A stretch of DNA of 41,102 nt, taken from assembly GCA_022779305.1 (NCBI GenBank), contig JALFSW010000065.1, positions 1 through 41,102 of the forward strand, given 5' to 3'. Made by a program: the position numbers and the translations under genes. Source of the DNA: Prevotella sp. GTDB lineage: Bacteria > Bacteroidota > Bacteroidia > Bacteroidales > Bacteroidaceae. Positions 23,924 through 32,299 of this stretch are shown here, one piece after another; within the stretch, counting starts at the first letter, position 1, and each line of letters opens with the position of its first letter. Below the pieces are notes generated by a model. The model did not search any database. It was not told where the DNA came from and was given only the letters and a program-made list of their open reading frames with translations.

Positions 23924-24528
23924 GCGAAAAAACGGAAAAGAAAGGGGAAATGAAAATTGGTATTTATGGTGGCACTTTCAATCCCATACACACCGGACAC
24001 ATCCGTATTGCAGAAGCCTTTTTAAATCAAGAGGGACTTGACGAGGTTTGGCTGATGGTTTCTCCGCAAAACCCTTTCAAAGTGGGCAAAGATTTGTTGG
24101 ATGACGAAAGGCGTTTGCAATGGGTGTGCAAGAGCGTCATCGGACACAAAGGTTTGGTGGCTTGCGACTATGAATTTAGCCTACCCAAACCTTCCTATAC
24201 GTGGCATACATTGCAACAACTTTCCAATGATTTTCCCACTGCACAATTCACGCTTCTCATCGGAGGCGACAATTGGAAATCGTTTCATTTCTGGCGCAAT
24301 CACGATGAAATCCTTGCAAATTACCGCATAGTCATTTTCCCAAGAAAAGGCGATGAAATCGAAAAAAATGCGTTGCCTAACAATGTGCGACTATTGAAAA
24401 GCGAAATGATAAATATCAGTAGTACGGACATCCGAGAAAGCATAAAAACAGGCAAAAGTATTCGCGGAATGGTGGCAGAAAACATCGAAGAGGAAGTGAA
24501 AGAGGTTTATGCAAAAGGTAGATTCTAA
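23920..24528 (+). CDS. nadD: Nicotinate-nucleotide adenylyltransferase
   Basis: NadD joins nicotinate mononucleotide and ATP to form deamido-NAD in NAD synthesis. The nucleotidyltransferase motif GIYGGTFNPIHTGH and the C-terminal ISSTDIRESI (SxTxxR) are intact. The start is ATG 23920 (202 residues), which overlaps the gmk stop by four bases; ATG 23950 is preceded by a good AGGGG and would give the more usual N-terminus MKIGIYGG, so both are possible. A terminator hairpin overlaps the 3' end of the gene. Confidence 0.95.
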   Translation: MSEKTEKKGEMKIGIYGGTFNPIHTGHIRIAEAFLNQEGLDEVWLMVSPQNPFKVGKDLLDDERRLQWVCKSVIGHKGLVACDYEFSLPKPSYTWHTLQQLSNDFPTAQFTLLIGGDNWKSFHFWRNHDEILANYRIVIFPRKGDEIEKNALPNNVRLLKSEMINISSTDIRESIKTGKSIRGMVAENIEEEVKEVYAKGRF

Positions 24529-24567
24529 GAAATCATAAAGATTTTTCTTAGAACCTACTTTAATTTT
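24518..24567 (+). terminator. Terminator of the yicC-gmk-nadD operon
   Basis: GTAG and TTCTAAGAAATC (24518-24534) pair with GATTTTTCTTAGAA (24540-24553, two-base bulge) and CTAC (24555-24558). A T-rich tail follows. The left arm includes the last codons and the stop of nadD. Confidence 0.75.
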
Positions 24568-24681
24568 AACCCAAATCAGTCATTAGACCATTAGAGCTTT
24601 CTTTTTATCGTATTTATTCACTTATCAACGACTTTCATCTGCTTGCCGGCATCGTCTCTAATAACCGAATTGGGCTTAAAA
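24564..24681 (-). mobile_element. MITE-like element, internally deleted copy E (118 bp)
   Basis: Both inverted-repeat ends are present (24564-24590 with AACCCAAATCAGTCATTAGA, and 24657-24680 with AACCGAATTGGGCTTAAA). Compared with the 203-bp copies, about 85 bp of the interior, including the GTAGCGGGCTAC segment, is missing. This shows that the ends can be kept without the core. It directly abuts the nadD terminator. Confidence 0.78.
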
Positions 24682-24786
24682 TGATGTATGTACATACAGA
24701 AAATATTATTCTATACTTTATAAATGCCTAATCAAGGATATTTTTATAATAACAAATAAATAATATTTTTTTTAGAGATTTTTAAT

Positions 24787-24816
24787 TTTGCATATTATTA
24801 TTTTACAGTACCTTTG
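24787..24816 (+). promoter_or_regulatory. Promoter of the envelope-decoration cluster
   Basis: TTTG (24787-24790), 18 bp and TACCTTTG (24809-24816), followed by C. Initiation near 24823 gives a leader of about 15 nt. The 24682-24786 stretch upstream is very AT-rich and holds no other recognised signal. Confidence 0.75.
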
Positions 24817-24837
24817 CAATAAATTTAGAGACATTCA

Positions 24838-26721
24838 ATGGGAATTTGGAAAACAGTTATCGGAGTTATGAATAAAGCAGTTATGCCCATTAGGCGTAAC
24901 GGTTTGTTCTTTTTCTTTATGTACGTTTTGGGGCTACTCGTTTCCTATCTTGAGTTGCCTCAACACAAACCGATGGCAGAAGTGTATGACAATTTGTGGT
25001 TAGAATTGTTCTTCGACCTTTATATCGTCTGCCTCATTCTTTCGTTTTTCCCTCAAAAAGTGCGCCCATGGCTGCGCGGTTGTTTTGCATTCATTGCCTA
25101 TGCGGTTACGCTCATCGATCTTTTTTGCTGGGTGAAGTTCCAAGCAACGCTCAATCCGGCTATGCTGCTGTTGGCTTTAGAAACCAATGGAAGAGAAGCA
25201 GGAGAGTTTCTGAACAGTTATTTCAATGCAGATGTGCTTTTTTCGGAAGTGGGCGGTGTGCTCATCGTGGCATTGCTGCACTTGGTTTGTGGTTTATTTT
25301 GGACGAAAGTTCGTAATTTTTGGACAAAAAAGATAGCAAACCTATCGTTCTTTTCCCCACATAAGTATTTCATCATCAATGCTTTTTCAGTAGGTTTATC
25401 AGGCATTTTAATTTGGAGTGCCGTTATATCCTATGGCAATAAGCAAGAAATGGTGGAAATGTTTGGAAAGAAATCTATTGGCGAGGTGGAACACGAACTC
25501 ACCACAAAACATTGCGCTGAATTTTATTTGCCCCTCTATCGACTTGCTTTCAGCATCTTTTCAAATGCACTGGCAGCACAACAAATTGATCGTTTACAGG
25601 AAGCCAAAGACAAAGTGCAGGTGGATGGTGTTGCGAAGAAAACAGAAAACATCGTACTGATCATTGGAGAGAGTATGGGTAGGCACCATTCCCAGCAATA
25701 TGGCTATTTCATGCCAACCACACCTCGCCAAGTTGCACACGAAAAAAGCGGTTTACTGACGCCTTTCAGCGATGTGGTTTCAATGTGGAACTTGACGAGT
25801 TTTGTCTTTAAGAACATTTTTTCATTGCACGTTGTCGGGCAAGCGGGCGACTGGTGTGACTATCCTATGTTCCCACAACTCTTCCGCAAAGCAGGTTATC
25901 ATGTGTCGTTTATCACCAATCAGTTTCTGCCTCAAGCCAAATCGGCAGTTTATGATTTCAGTGGGGGCTTCTTTCTGAACGATGCTGCGCTGTCGGCGTC
26001 GATGTTTGATACACGAAACACACGACTGCACCAGTTGGATGAAGGATTGTTAAAAGATTATGATACAACACTTGCCAAACAAAACAAAGCTCACAACTTG
26101 ATAATTTTTCATCTGATGGGGCAACACGTGTCTTACAAGCTGCGCTATCCGAAGGCGCAAAGACATTTCACAAGCGATGACTATGAAGAAAAAAGAGCCG
26201 ATTTATCGCTGAAAGAGCGAAAAATGCTTGCCCACTATGATAATGCAACGTTGTATAATGACTCGATTGTAGACCAAATCATTCAACGTTTTGCCAACAA
26301 AGAAGCCATTGTGATCTATATGCCCGACCATGGCGAAGAGTGTTATGAAGGACAAAGAGGGTTTATTTGTAGAAATCATTCAGCAGAAATCGACTATGAT
26401 TTGGCGCATTATGAGTTTGAAATTCCATTCTGGATTTATTGTTCAAAACAATATGTGAACAACCATCCAGAGATTTATGCACGCATAAAGCAAGTGAAGG
26501 ACAAAAGGTTTATGACCGATGCGTTGCCCCACTTGCTACTGGATATTGCAGGAATTCGGTCGAAATATTATCATCCGCAATACGACCTATTGAGCGATGA
26601 ATACGATGAAATGCGTCCACGCATATTGAAGAATAAGACGGATTATGACAAAGTGCGCAAAAGTTATTTTTCCAAAAAGGAACAAGGCGCAGAGAAACAA
26701 ACAACAACGAGTAAACAATGA
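24838..26721 (+). CDS. EptA-like phosphoethanolamine transferase (alkaline phosphatase superfamily)
   Basis: An inner-membrane enzyme expected to transfer phosphoethanolamine, probably to lipid A or another envelope glycolipid, on the periplasmic side. The 627-residue protein has about five N-terminal membrane helices (residues 20-195), then a periplasmic sulfatase-fold domain. Metal and catalytic motifs are visible: IIGESMGR (E278), a Thr in VSMWNLTSFVFKNIFS (T320, probable nucleophile), MPDHGEE (D497, H498) and RNHSAE (H514). It overlaps the next gene by four bases (ATGA), so it leads an operon with two acyltransferases. Other sulfatase-fold activities cannot be excluded. Confidence 0.85.
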   Translation: MGIWKTVIGVMNKAVMPIRRNGLFFFFMYVLGLLVSYLELPQHKPMAEVYDNLWLELFFDLYIVCLILSFFPQKVRPWLRGCFAFIAYAVTLIDLFCWVKFQATLNPAMLLLALETNGREAGEFLNSYFNADVLFSEVGGVLIVALLHLVCGLFWTKVRNFWTKKIANLSFFSPHKYFIINAFSVGLSGILIWSAVISYGNKQEMVEMFGKKSIGEVEHELTTKHCAEFYLPLYRLAFSIFSNALAAQQIDRLQEAKDKVQVDGVAKKTENIVLIIGESMGRHHSQQYGYFMPTTPRQVAHEKSGLLTPFSDVVSMWNLTSFVFKNIFSLHVVGQAGDWCDYPMFPQLFRKAGYHVSFITNQFLPQAKSAVYDFSGGFFLNDAALSASMFDTRNTRLHQLDEGLLKDYDTTLAKQNKAHNLIIFHLMGQHVSYKLRYPKAQRHFTSDDYEEKRADLSLKERKMLAHYDNATLYNDSIVDQIIQRFANKEAIVIYMPDHGEECYEGQRGFICRNHSAEIDYDLAHYEFEIPFWIYCSKQYVNNHPEIYARIKQVKDKRFMTDALPHLLLDIAGIRSKYYHPQYDLLSDEYDEMRPRILKNKTDYDKVRKSYFSKKEQGAEKQTTTSKQ

Positions 26722-27854
26722 CAGAAGAAACAAAACATCCAGCAAAATCGGCTGCCCAGTGGACAACGCTTAGTGGGCAGGAATGCAACATCTTGCGGGG
26801 TATTGCTATCATGGGTATTATGCTCCACAACTACTGCCATTGGCTATCGCCCATCGTGAAAGAGAACGAATTTACTTATAAAGTTCAAAACGTGAGATGG
26901 TTTGCTGAACTGATGAAAAAACCTTTGGGAGAGGTGGAACATCTCTTTTTTCATCTCTTTTCTTACTTCGGACATTATGGCGTTCCGATATTCTTGTTTC
27001 TCTCTGCCTATGGATTGGTGAGAAAATACGAAAATACGCCATCTGTTGATGAACAAGAATCAACTTATGACTGCATAGCGTTCTTGAAATACCATTGGCT
27101 GAAACTCTTCCGAATGATGATTTTTGGCTTCGCTGCTTTTGTTCTTTTAGACACCATTACACCTGCACCACATCGCTACCAAGTGATAGACATTATCGCA
27201 CAGATGGGTTTAGTAAATAATCTGTTGCCCACTCCCGACAAAGTGATATGGCCAGGACCTTATTGGTTCTTTGGTTTGATGCTTCAATTGTATGTTGCCT
27301 ATCGTTTTGTTTTGTATCGAAAGGATTGGAAGTGGATAGTAGGAGCAATGCTTCTGTGTACGATTATGCAAAGTGTCGTAGCTCCTGAAAGTGAAGAATT
27401 GAATTACATAAGGTATAATTTCATCGGTGGAATCGTACCTTTTGGGCTTGGCTTGCTTTATGCAAAATATGGGAAAGCGTTATCGAAGAAGTATTATTGT
27501 TACCTCATGATACCCGCCTTTTGCTTTGTTATCTTTGCAGACGCATCTTTCCTAACGTGGCTTTTAAATCCACTTTTCGTTTGTGTGGCTTTCATTTCGC
27601 TTACGAAGGTGGCACAACTATTGCCCACTGGCACAGCTTTATGGTTCACATGGCTGTCGTCATTGCTTAATTGGATTGGAACGGTGTCGGCAGCGATCTT
27701 CGTTTGTCATCCCATCACACGCAAAATTATTATACCCATCTCACGAGAAGGCGATTATTGGGCTGGCTTAATACTCTATGTGATTACGACAATGTGTTTG
27801 GCGTGGTGCTTCCATCAGTTTATGAAACATCTTCCATCACCTAAAATGAAATGA
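26718..27854 (+). CDS. Acyltransferase-3 family membrane protein (first of pair)
   Basis: Members of this family (PF01757) O-acetylate or succinylate surface polysaccharides and lipids from the inner membrane. The 378-residue protein has about ten hydrophobic segments. Near the N-terminus is the usual RGIAIMGIMLHNYCHW, with the catalytic-type His in LHNYCH. A characteristic VPIFLFLSAYGLVRKYE segment follows near residue 93. It starts inside the stop of the EptA-like gene and its own stop overlaps the next start, so the three genes are translationally coupled. The acceptor is unknown. Confidence 0.87.
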   Translation: MTEETKHPAKSAAQWTTLSGQECNILRGIAIMGIMLHNYCHWLSPIVKENEFTYKVQNVRWFAELMKKPLGEVEHLFFHLFSYFGHYGVPIFLFLSAYGLVRKYENTPSVDEQESTYDCIAFLKYHWLKLFRMMIFGFAAFVLLDTITPAPHRYQVIDIIAQMGLVNNLLPTPDKVIWPGPYWFFGLMLQLYVAYRFVLYRKDWKWIVGAMLLCTIMQSVVAPESEELNYIRYNFIGGIVPFGLGLLYAKYGKALSKKYYCYLMIPAFCFVIFADASFLTWLLNPLFVCVAFISLTKVAQLLPTGTALWFTWLSSLLNWIGTVSAAIFVCHPITRKIIIPISREGDYWAGLILYVITTMCLAWCFHQFMKHLPSPKMK

Positions 27855-28882
27855 AAAAGAAGGGAATTGAATTAGAAAAATTAAGTCGTTATCGAGGCGA
27901 ACTAATGGGATTGGCTATCATTTTTGTGATGCTTTTCCATGTGGGATTGCATCGCGGTGATATGTTTTTTGGATTGAAGCGTATGGGAAATATTGGGGTT
28001 GATATGTTTCTGTTCCTGAGTGGCATCGGACTTTGGTTCTCGTGGTCACAAACGCCTCATACAATGAAGTTCCTCTATAAGCGTATGTTGCGCATTTATC
28101 CAGTATGGCTCATTGTGGCTACACTCTACTATGTGCCTGACTTTTATTTCCCTAATCTCGTAAAACATAGCGGACACAGCACAAATGCAATAGACCTAAT
28201 TGGCGATATAGCCATCAATTGGGATTTTTGGATAAATGATGAACTCACATTCTGGTATATTCCCGCCACAATGATGCTCTATCTGTTTACGCCTGTATAT
28301 CTGCGGCTCATCATTAAGGCTCCGGTGTATCGTTGGTTACCTGCGGTCATGATGGTGTGGAGTGTCATTGTTGCCTATATAGCCCTCATTCACAATACAG
28401 TGGGGCATATAGAAATCTTTTGGAGCCGCTTACCCATCTACTTCATAGGACTGAATTTCGGTATTGCTGTGAAAGAAAAAAAACGCTTGGATGGTTCGGC
28501 TATTTGGTTGATAGGTTTTGTGTTTCTCTTAACACTCTCCACTTGTATCTACTTGGAGCAAGTAAAGCATGGCAGATTTCCTTTGTTCTTAGAACGAATG
28601 GTCTATATTCCGCTCACCATCACATCCCTACTGTTGCTCTGTGAACTTTTGACGAAAACTCCCCAAGGATTACGTAAAATCTTCCTATTCATCGGAGGAA
28701 TAAGTCTTGAAATTTATCTGATTCATCATCATTTCATACTCATTTATATTGAACAATTGAAATGCACTTATTGGGTGAAATTCTCACTCACCCTTGCCAT
28801 CACCCTTCCGCTTGCATGGTTGCTTCACAAAGGTGTGAACAAATTGGTTCGAGTGATTGAAACTAAAATAGCAAGTGCATAA
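27851..28882 (+). CDS. Acyltransferase-3 family membrane protein (second of pair)
   Basis: A second PF01757-type membrane acyltransferase of 343 residues with about ten hydrophobic segments. The N-terminal YRGELMGLAIIFVMLFHVGL carries the family's conserved Arg and His. The segment NIGVDMFLFLSGIGLWFSW corresponds to VPIFLFLSAYGLV in the preceding protein. The two neighbours differ clearly in sequence, so they probably modify different positions or acceptors and are not a recent duplication. It overlaps the upstream gene by four bases; a 47-bp gap precedes the UbiA gene. Confidence 0.87.
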   Translation: MKKKGIELEKLSRYRGELMGLAIIFVMLFHVGLHRGDMFFGLKRMGNIGVDMFLFLSGIGLWFSWSQTPHTMKFLYKRMLRIYPVWLIVATLYYVPDFYFPNLVKHSGHSTNAIDLIGDIAINWDFWINDELTFWYIPATMMLYLFTPVYLRLIIKAPVYRWLPAVMMVWSVIVAYIALIHNTVGHIEIFWSRLPIYFIGLNFGIAVKEKKRLDGSAIWLIGFVFLLTLSTCIYLEQVKHGRFPLFLERMVYIPLTITSLLLLCELLTKTPQGLRKIFLFIGGISLEIYLIHHHFILIYIEQLKCTYWVKFSLTLAITLPLAWLLHKGVNKLVRVIETKIASA

Positions 28883-28929
28883 CAACTCCTCTTTTTTAAT
28901 CCACATCAACAACAAACGACAAACAGATA

Positions 28930-29808
28930 ATGCTACAAATCATTCGATTAATTCGACCAAAACAATGGATCAAAAACACGATTGTTTTGCTTCCAATTTT
29001 CTTTGGCGGCGCATTGATGCACTTCAACGCCCTCTATGCAGGCATCATCACGGCCATTGCTTTTTCATTCATCGCCTCATCCATCTATTGTTTGAACGAC
29101 ATCTTAGATGTGAAAGATGACAGGCGTCATCCATTGAAGTGCAACCGCCCTTTAGCTTCGGGAAAGGTGAGTATCCAACAGGGTTATCTCATTATGTCGA
29201 TAATGGTTGTTCTTTCTATGACTACATTACTTTTACTGCCCAATCATCGTTTAGAAACGGCTGGTGTACTGATTTTCTATTGGCTACTCAATGTTGTTTA
29301 TTGCTACATTCTCAAGCAACATGCAATCATTGACGTTTGCATTGTAGCCTTTGGTTTTGTCTTGCGATTGCTTGCCGGTGGTCTTGCAACATCAATCACA
29401 CTCAGTAAATGGATTGTTTTGATGACCTTCCTATTGATGCTTTTTCTTTCATTTGCCAAACGCAGAGACGATGTTTTGCGCATGAATGAAACAGGAGAGG
29501 CACCGAGAAAGAACACCATCAGATATAACCTGACATTCATCAATCAAGCCATTACGATTACAGCAAGCGTTACGCTCGTTTGTTATATTATGTATACGAT
29601 GAGCCCTGAAGTAATTGCGAAGTTCAAAACAGACAATCTTTACCTCACAAGTGTATATGTTTTATTGGGGCTTTTGCGCTATATTCAGCTTTCGGTTGTA
29701 GACAAAAAGAGTGGTGATCCCACAAAAGTTATCCTACATGACCGCTTCATTCAAGGCATCGTTTTAGCATTTGGAGCAACCTTCCTCATCTTTATTTATA
29801 TCTTATAA
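28930..29808 (+). CDS. UbiA-family prenyltransferase, decaprenyl-phosphate phosphoribosyltransferase type
   Basis: An inner-membrane enzyme of the UbiA superfamily. It resembles mycobacterial Rv3806c, which joins PRPP to decaprenyl phosphate to form decaprenyl-phospho-5-phosphoribose. The 292-residue protein has about nine hydrophobic segments. The first Asp-rich motif NDILDVKDDRRHP (residues 56-68), preceded by RPKQWIKNTIVLLPIFFGG, is typical of this subgroup; quinone-type UbiA enzymes have a different context. The second cytoplasmic loop reads FLSFAKRRDDVLRM. The next gene starts 5 bases after its stop and encodes a HAD phosphatase fused to a GtrA flippase, the functions needed to process and flip such a lipid. 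Substrate assignment rests on family and context. Confidence 0.82.
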   Translation: MLQIIRLIRPKQWIKNTIVLLPIFFGGALMHFNALYAGIITAIAFSFIASSIYCLNDILDVKDDRRHPLKCNRPLASGKVSIQQGYLIMSIMVVLSMTTLLLLPNHRLETAGVLIFYWLLNVVYCYILKQHAIIDVCIVAFGFVLRLLAGGLATSITLSKWIVLMTFLLMLFLSFAKRRDDVLRMNETGEAPRKNTIRYNLTFINQAITITASVTLVCYIMYTMSPEVIAKFKTDNLYLTSVYVLLGLLRYIQLSVVDKKSGDPTKVILHDRFIQGIVLAFGATFLIFIYIL

Positions 29809-29812
29809 CCGC

Positions 29813-30778
29813 ATGACTGTTTACGCATTCGATTTTGATGGTACGCTAACAACAAAAGACACATTTGTTGAATTCATTCTTTTCGTGAAAGGAAAGCGAA
29901 GCACCTATCTTGGTTTTCTACTATTCTTGCCAATCCTCGTGCTTATGAAGATACGATTATTCCCCAACTGGAAGGCGAAACAAATGGTATTTTCATGGTT
30001 CTTTAAAGGTATGGAAATCGATGAATTCAATCATTTTTGCACTTCCTTTGCCCATTCTCGACAAGACATTCTGCGACAACAAGGATTTGACTTGATTGCG
30101 GAAGCATTGGCAAAAAATGACAATGTGATCATCATCACAGCCAGTATAGAAAACTGGGTGGCTCCGTTTTTTTCACAATTTGACAATCGTATGAAGGTAG
30201 AGGGAACCAAAATTGCCGTCAGACAAGACCGACTCACGGGACAATTCCTTAGCAAAAATTGTTATGGCACAGAAAAAGTGAAACGCCTCTATGCCTTGTT
30301 TCCCTATCGAAGAGCCTTTCGCTTGGTGGCTTTTGGCGATAGTCGAGGCGACAAACAGCTTCTTGCGGAAGCCGATGAAGCACACTACAAACCTTTCCGA
30401 GCTACCAACAGCCGTAAATTCGATGAAATCGTGCGTTTTCTCTTGGTTGGCTGCACTGCCACTGCGTTGCAATATGGCATTTATCTCCTTTTGCTCACAT
30501 GGTTAGAACCTCGCATTTCTAACACAATTGGATATCTACTGAGTTTCATTTTCAATTATTTCGCATCCACCCGATTTACGTTTAAGGTGAAATCCACCGT
30601 CAAACGCAGCATAGGTTTTGCTTTCTCACATCTCGTTAATTATCTACTTCAGATCATTTTCCTTTCTCTTTTCCTCTATTTGGGTGTCAATAAAGCATAT
30701 GCTATGCTACCTGTCTTTGGTGTTTGCGTACCGATAAACTTCCTTTTGGTGCGCACTTTCTTGAAAGGGAAATCATAG
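29813..30778 (+). CDS. HAD-IB phosphatase fused to GtrA-family flippase
   Basis: A 321-residue two-domain protein. Residues 1-195 form a HAD subfamily IB hydrolase: DFDGTLTTKDTF with nucleophile D7 and D9, IIITAS (motif II) and AFGDSRGDKQLL (motif IV). Residues about 205-318 are a four-helix GtrA/DPMS_TM domain beginning VRFLLVGCTATALQYGIY, with SFIFNYFASTRFTF before the C-terminal half. GtrA proteins are thought to flip polyprenyl-phospho-sugars; mycobacterial Rv3789 belongs here. Start ATG 29813 places the HAD motif at residue 7; an upstream frame from 29771 overlaps ubiA and is rejected. Likely role: remove the 5-phosphate from the UbiA product and help flip the lipid sugar. That role is inferred. 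Confidence 0.85.
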   Translation: MTVYAFDFDGTLTTKDTFVEFILFVKGKRSTYLGFLLFLPILVLMKIRLFPNWKAKQMVFSWFFKGMEIDEFNHFCTSFAHSRQDILRQQGFDLIAEALAKNDNVIIITASIENWVAPFFSQFDNRMKVEGTKIAVRQDRLTGQFLSKNCYGTEKVKRLYALFPYRRAFRLVAFGDSRGDKQLLAEADEAHYKPFRATNSRKFDEIVRFLLVGCTATALQYGIYLLLLTWLEPRISNTIGYLLSFIFNYFASTRFTFKVKSTVKRSIGFAFSHLVNYLLQIIFLSLFLYLGVNKAYAMLPVFGVCVPINFLLVRTFLKGKS

Positions 30779-30809
30779 GCATATAACAAAAAAATCATAG
30801 AAACATAAA

Positions 30810-30861
30810 AAGAACATAGACCTTTTTCTTGAAACCCATCCAAAGAAAAGTCTATGTTCTT
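30810..30861. terminator. Long hairpin after the HAD-GtrA gene
   Basis: AAGAACATAGAC (30810-30821) pairs perfectly with GTCTATGTTCTT (30850-30861). The inner segments CTTTTTCTT and AAAGAAAAG extend the stem. No T tract follows, but the position just after the stop and before a convergent gene suits a transcript end. Confidence 0.6.
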
Positions 30862-30872
30862 AGTATATATAA

Positions 30873-31075
30873 TTTAAACCCAAATCGGTCATTAAAGTGC
30901 TAAAGTTTTTTTTTATTTTATTTATTCACTTCCCAACTTCTTGCAACCACTTTTCGGCATCTTGTTCATTGTTTTCTCTTGAAGTAGTCCGCTACATCTG
31001 CGATAAAACGCAAAACAATCTGCACTGACAATTAGCAACAATCAGTTTGGTCTCTAACGACCGAATGGGGTCAAA
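30873..31075 (-). mobile_element. MITE-like element, full-length copy F (203 bp, inverted)
   Basis: In reverse complement it matches copy A from end to end and has the same length. Left and right inverted repeats are visible (30873-30897 with AACCCAAATCGGTCATTA; 31051-31075 with TCTAACGACCGAATGGGG). The interior has GAAGTAGTCCGCTACATCTG. It fills most of the 311-bp gap between two convergent genes. Confidence 0.8.
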
Positions 31076-31089
31076 CAATGTCAAGCTTA

Positions 31090-32025
31090 TTACCAACTTT
31101 TGCTTTTTAACTCGATGGTTCTGTCTGTAGTCATATCCATACCCATCATCTTTACTTTCGTGTTGAGCGTTGTCTTGCTGATCCATCCGTTTTGCAAGAA
31201 GTTAAAAACCTTCTCACCACCAAAATCCATATTCGTCATACCCATTGCTTTCATTTGTGACCAACCTTTTTCCACTTGTGCCACCATATCTTCACCACCA
31301 CCCATCTTCTTCATTGATTCAATGAGGAAATGCTTCACATCGTCTTCCGTCATGTTACCTTTCATCTGTCCTGTAACTTTCAGTTCGCTTGGAAGCTCTT
31401 CTAATGTATAGGTATTGATGGTCTTAACATATTGCAGATAGGTTTCATCTATTTTTTCGCCACTTTTGAGTGTTCTACCATAAAGCGTAAACAAACCAGA
31501 ATTGTAGTATTGATCTATCAGCATTTCAGCCGTCATAAGCTCACTAATTGACATAATCATATTAATTTTGGGCAATGCCTTCTCTAATTCAGGATGCTTG
31601 GCATATTTTTCCTCGATGTCTGCCAATGCAGCCTTACTTACCTGTGAAAGAACTTCATCTTTGTTGGCGATTTTCAAAATTTTTCCGTTTCCATCGGTAG
31701 AAAGCAACACTTTTACCCCCATCAAATAGCGATCAAAGGTTACACCCATTTGGTCTGCAAGATCATTGTTTCCCTTTTGATCAATATTCGTTACCATTGT
31801 TTCAATGATCATGCCCTCGCTGTTCTTCTCCACGACCTCGTAATAGCTTTCCGTCGTTACATCGGCATTGTTATCACCGCCTCCCATCGCCGCATTTGCC
31901 TTTACGTTCATCTTTGTTTCATACACAGCGCGGTCGCCTTTGTTGAAATTTGCTTTGATAAGTGTCTGTCCGTTTGCCCACATTGTCCATGCAAACAAAC
32001 AACCCAATAACATTATTTTTTTCAT
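31090..32025 (-). CDS. Exported hypothetical protein
   Basis: A 311-residue protein with a clear signal peptide (MKKIMLLGCLFAWTMWANGQ), so it is periplasmic or outer-membrane associated. The mature part is hydrophilic, rich in Lys, Glu and Met (several MKKMGGGED- and KMMGMDMTTD-like stretches), with a predicted beta/alpha mix and no recognised catalytic motif. It resembles Bacteroidetes DUF6263-type proteins in length and in the opening ANFNKGDRAVYETKMNVKA, but I hold that assignment loosely. It lies alone on the minus strand between two plus-strand groups, with a TATCTTTG -7 box upstream. No function is claimed. Confidence 0.75.
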   Translation of the reverse strand: MKKIMLLGCLFAWTMWANGQTLIKANFNKGDRAVYETKMNVKANAAMGGGDNNADVTTESYYEVVEKNSEGMIIETMVTNIDQKGNNDLADQMGVTFDRYLMGVKVLLSTDGNGKILKIANKDEVLSQVSKAALADIEEKYAKHPELEKALPKINMIMSISELMTAEMLIDQYYNSGLFTLYGRTLKSGEKIDETYLQYVKTINTYTLEELPSELKVTGQMKGNMTEDDVKHFLIESMKKMGGGEDMVAQVEKGWSQMKAMGMTNMDFGGEKVFNFLQNGWISKTTLNTKVKMMGMDMTTDRTIELKSKSW

Positions 32026-32077
32026 ATTTCTTGATTGTTAAAAGTTTTTCAGATTGATAATTCAAGTTAGAATGCCA

Positions 32078-32085
32078 CAAAGATA
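32078..32085 (-). promoter_or_regulatory. -7 box for the minus-strand exported protein
   Basis: The minus strand reads TATCTTTG, a full match. Initiation near 32071 gives a leader of about 45 nt. No convincing -33 element was found. Confidence 0.6.
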
Positions 32086-32243
32086 ATAAAAACAAACGAA
32101 ACAACCTGCCTTTTTAAAGTTAATTTTCAACTTTGTTTAGCCGTTTTTTCACCATGACAATGTAAAAACATCGTACCTCGTTTTTCATTGTTCATCTGAC
32201 TTAACAAAAACGTTCAAATTACACATAGCATTTCATACCTTTC

Positions 32244-32274
32244 TTTGTGGTTTATGCTTATTTTACTACCTTTG
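32244..32274 (+). promoter_or_regulatory. Promoter of the paired membrane-protein genes
   Basis: TTTG (32244-32247), exactly 19 bp and TACCTTTG (32267-32274), followed by C, form a full consensus match. Initiation near 32281 gives a leader of about 19 nt before ATG 32300. Confidence 0.85.
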
Positions 32275-32299
32275 CACCACGAAACAGAAAAAAGTCAAA

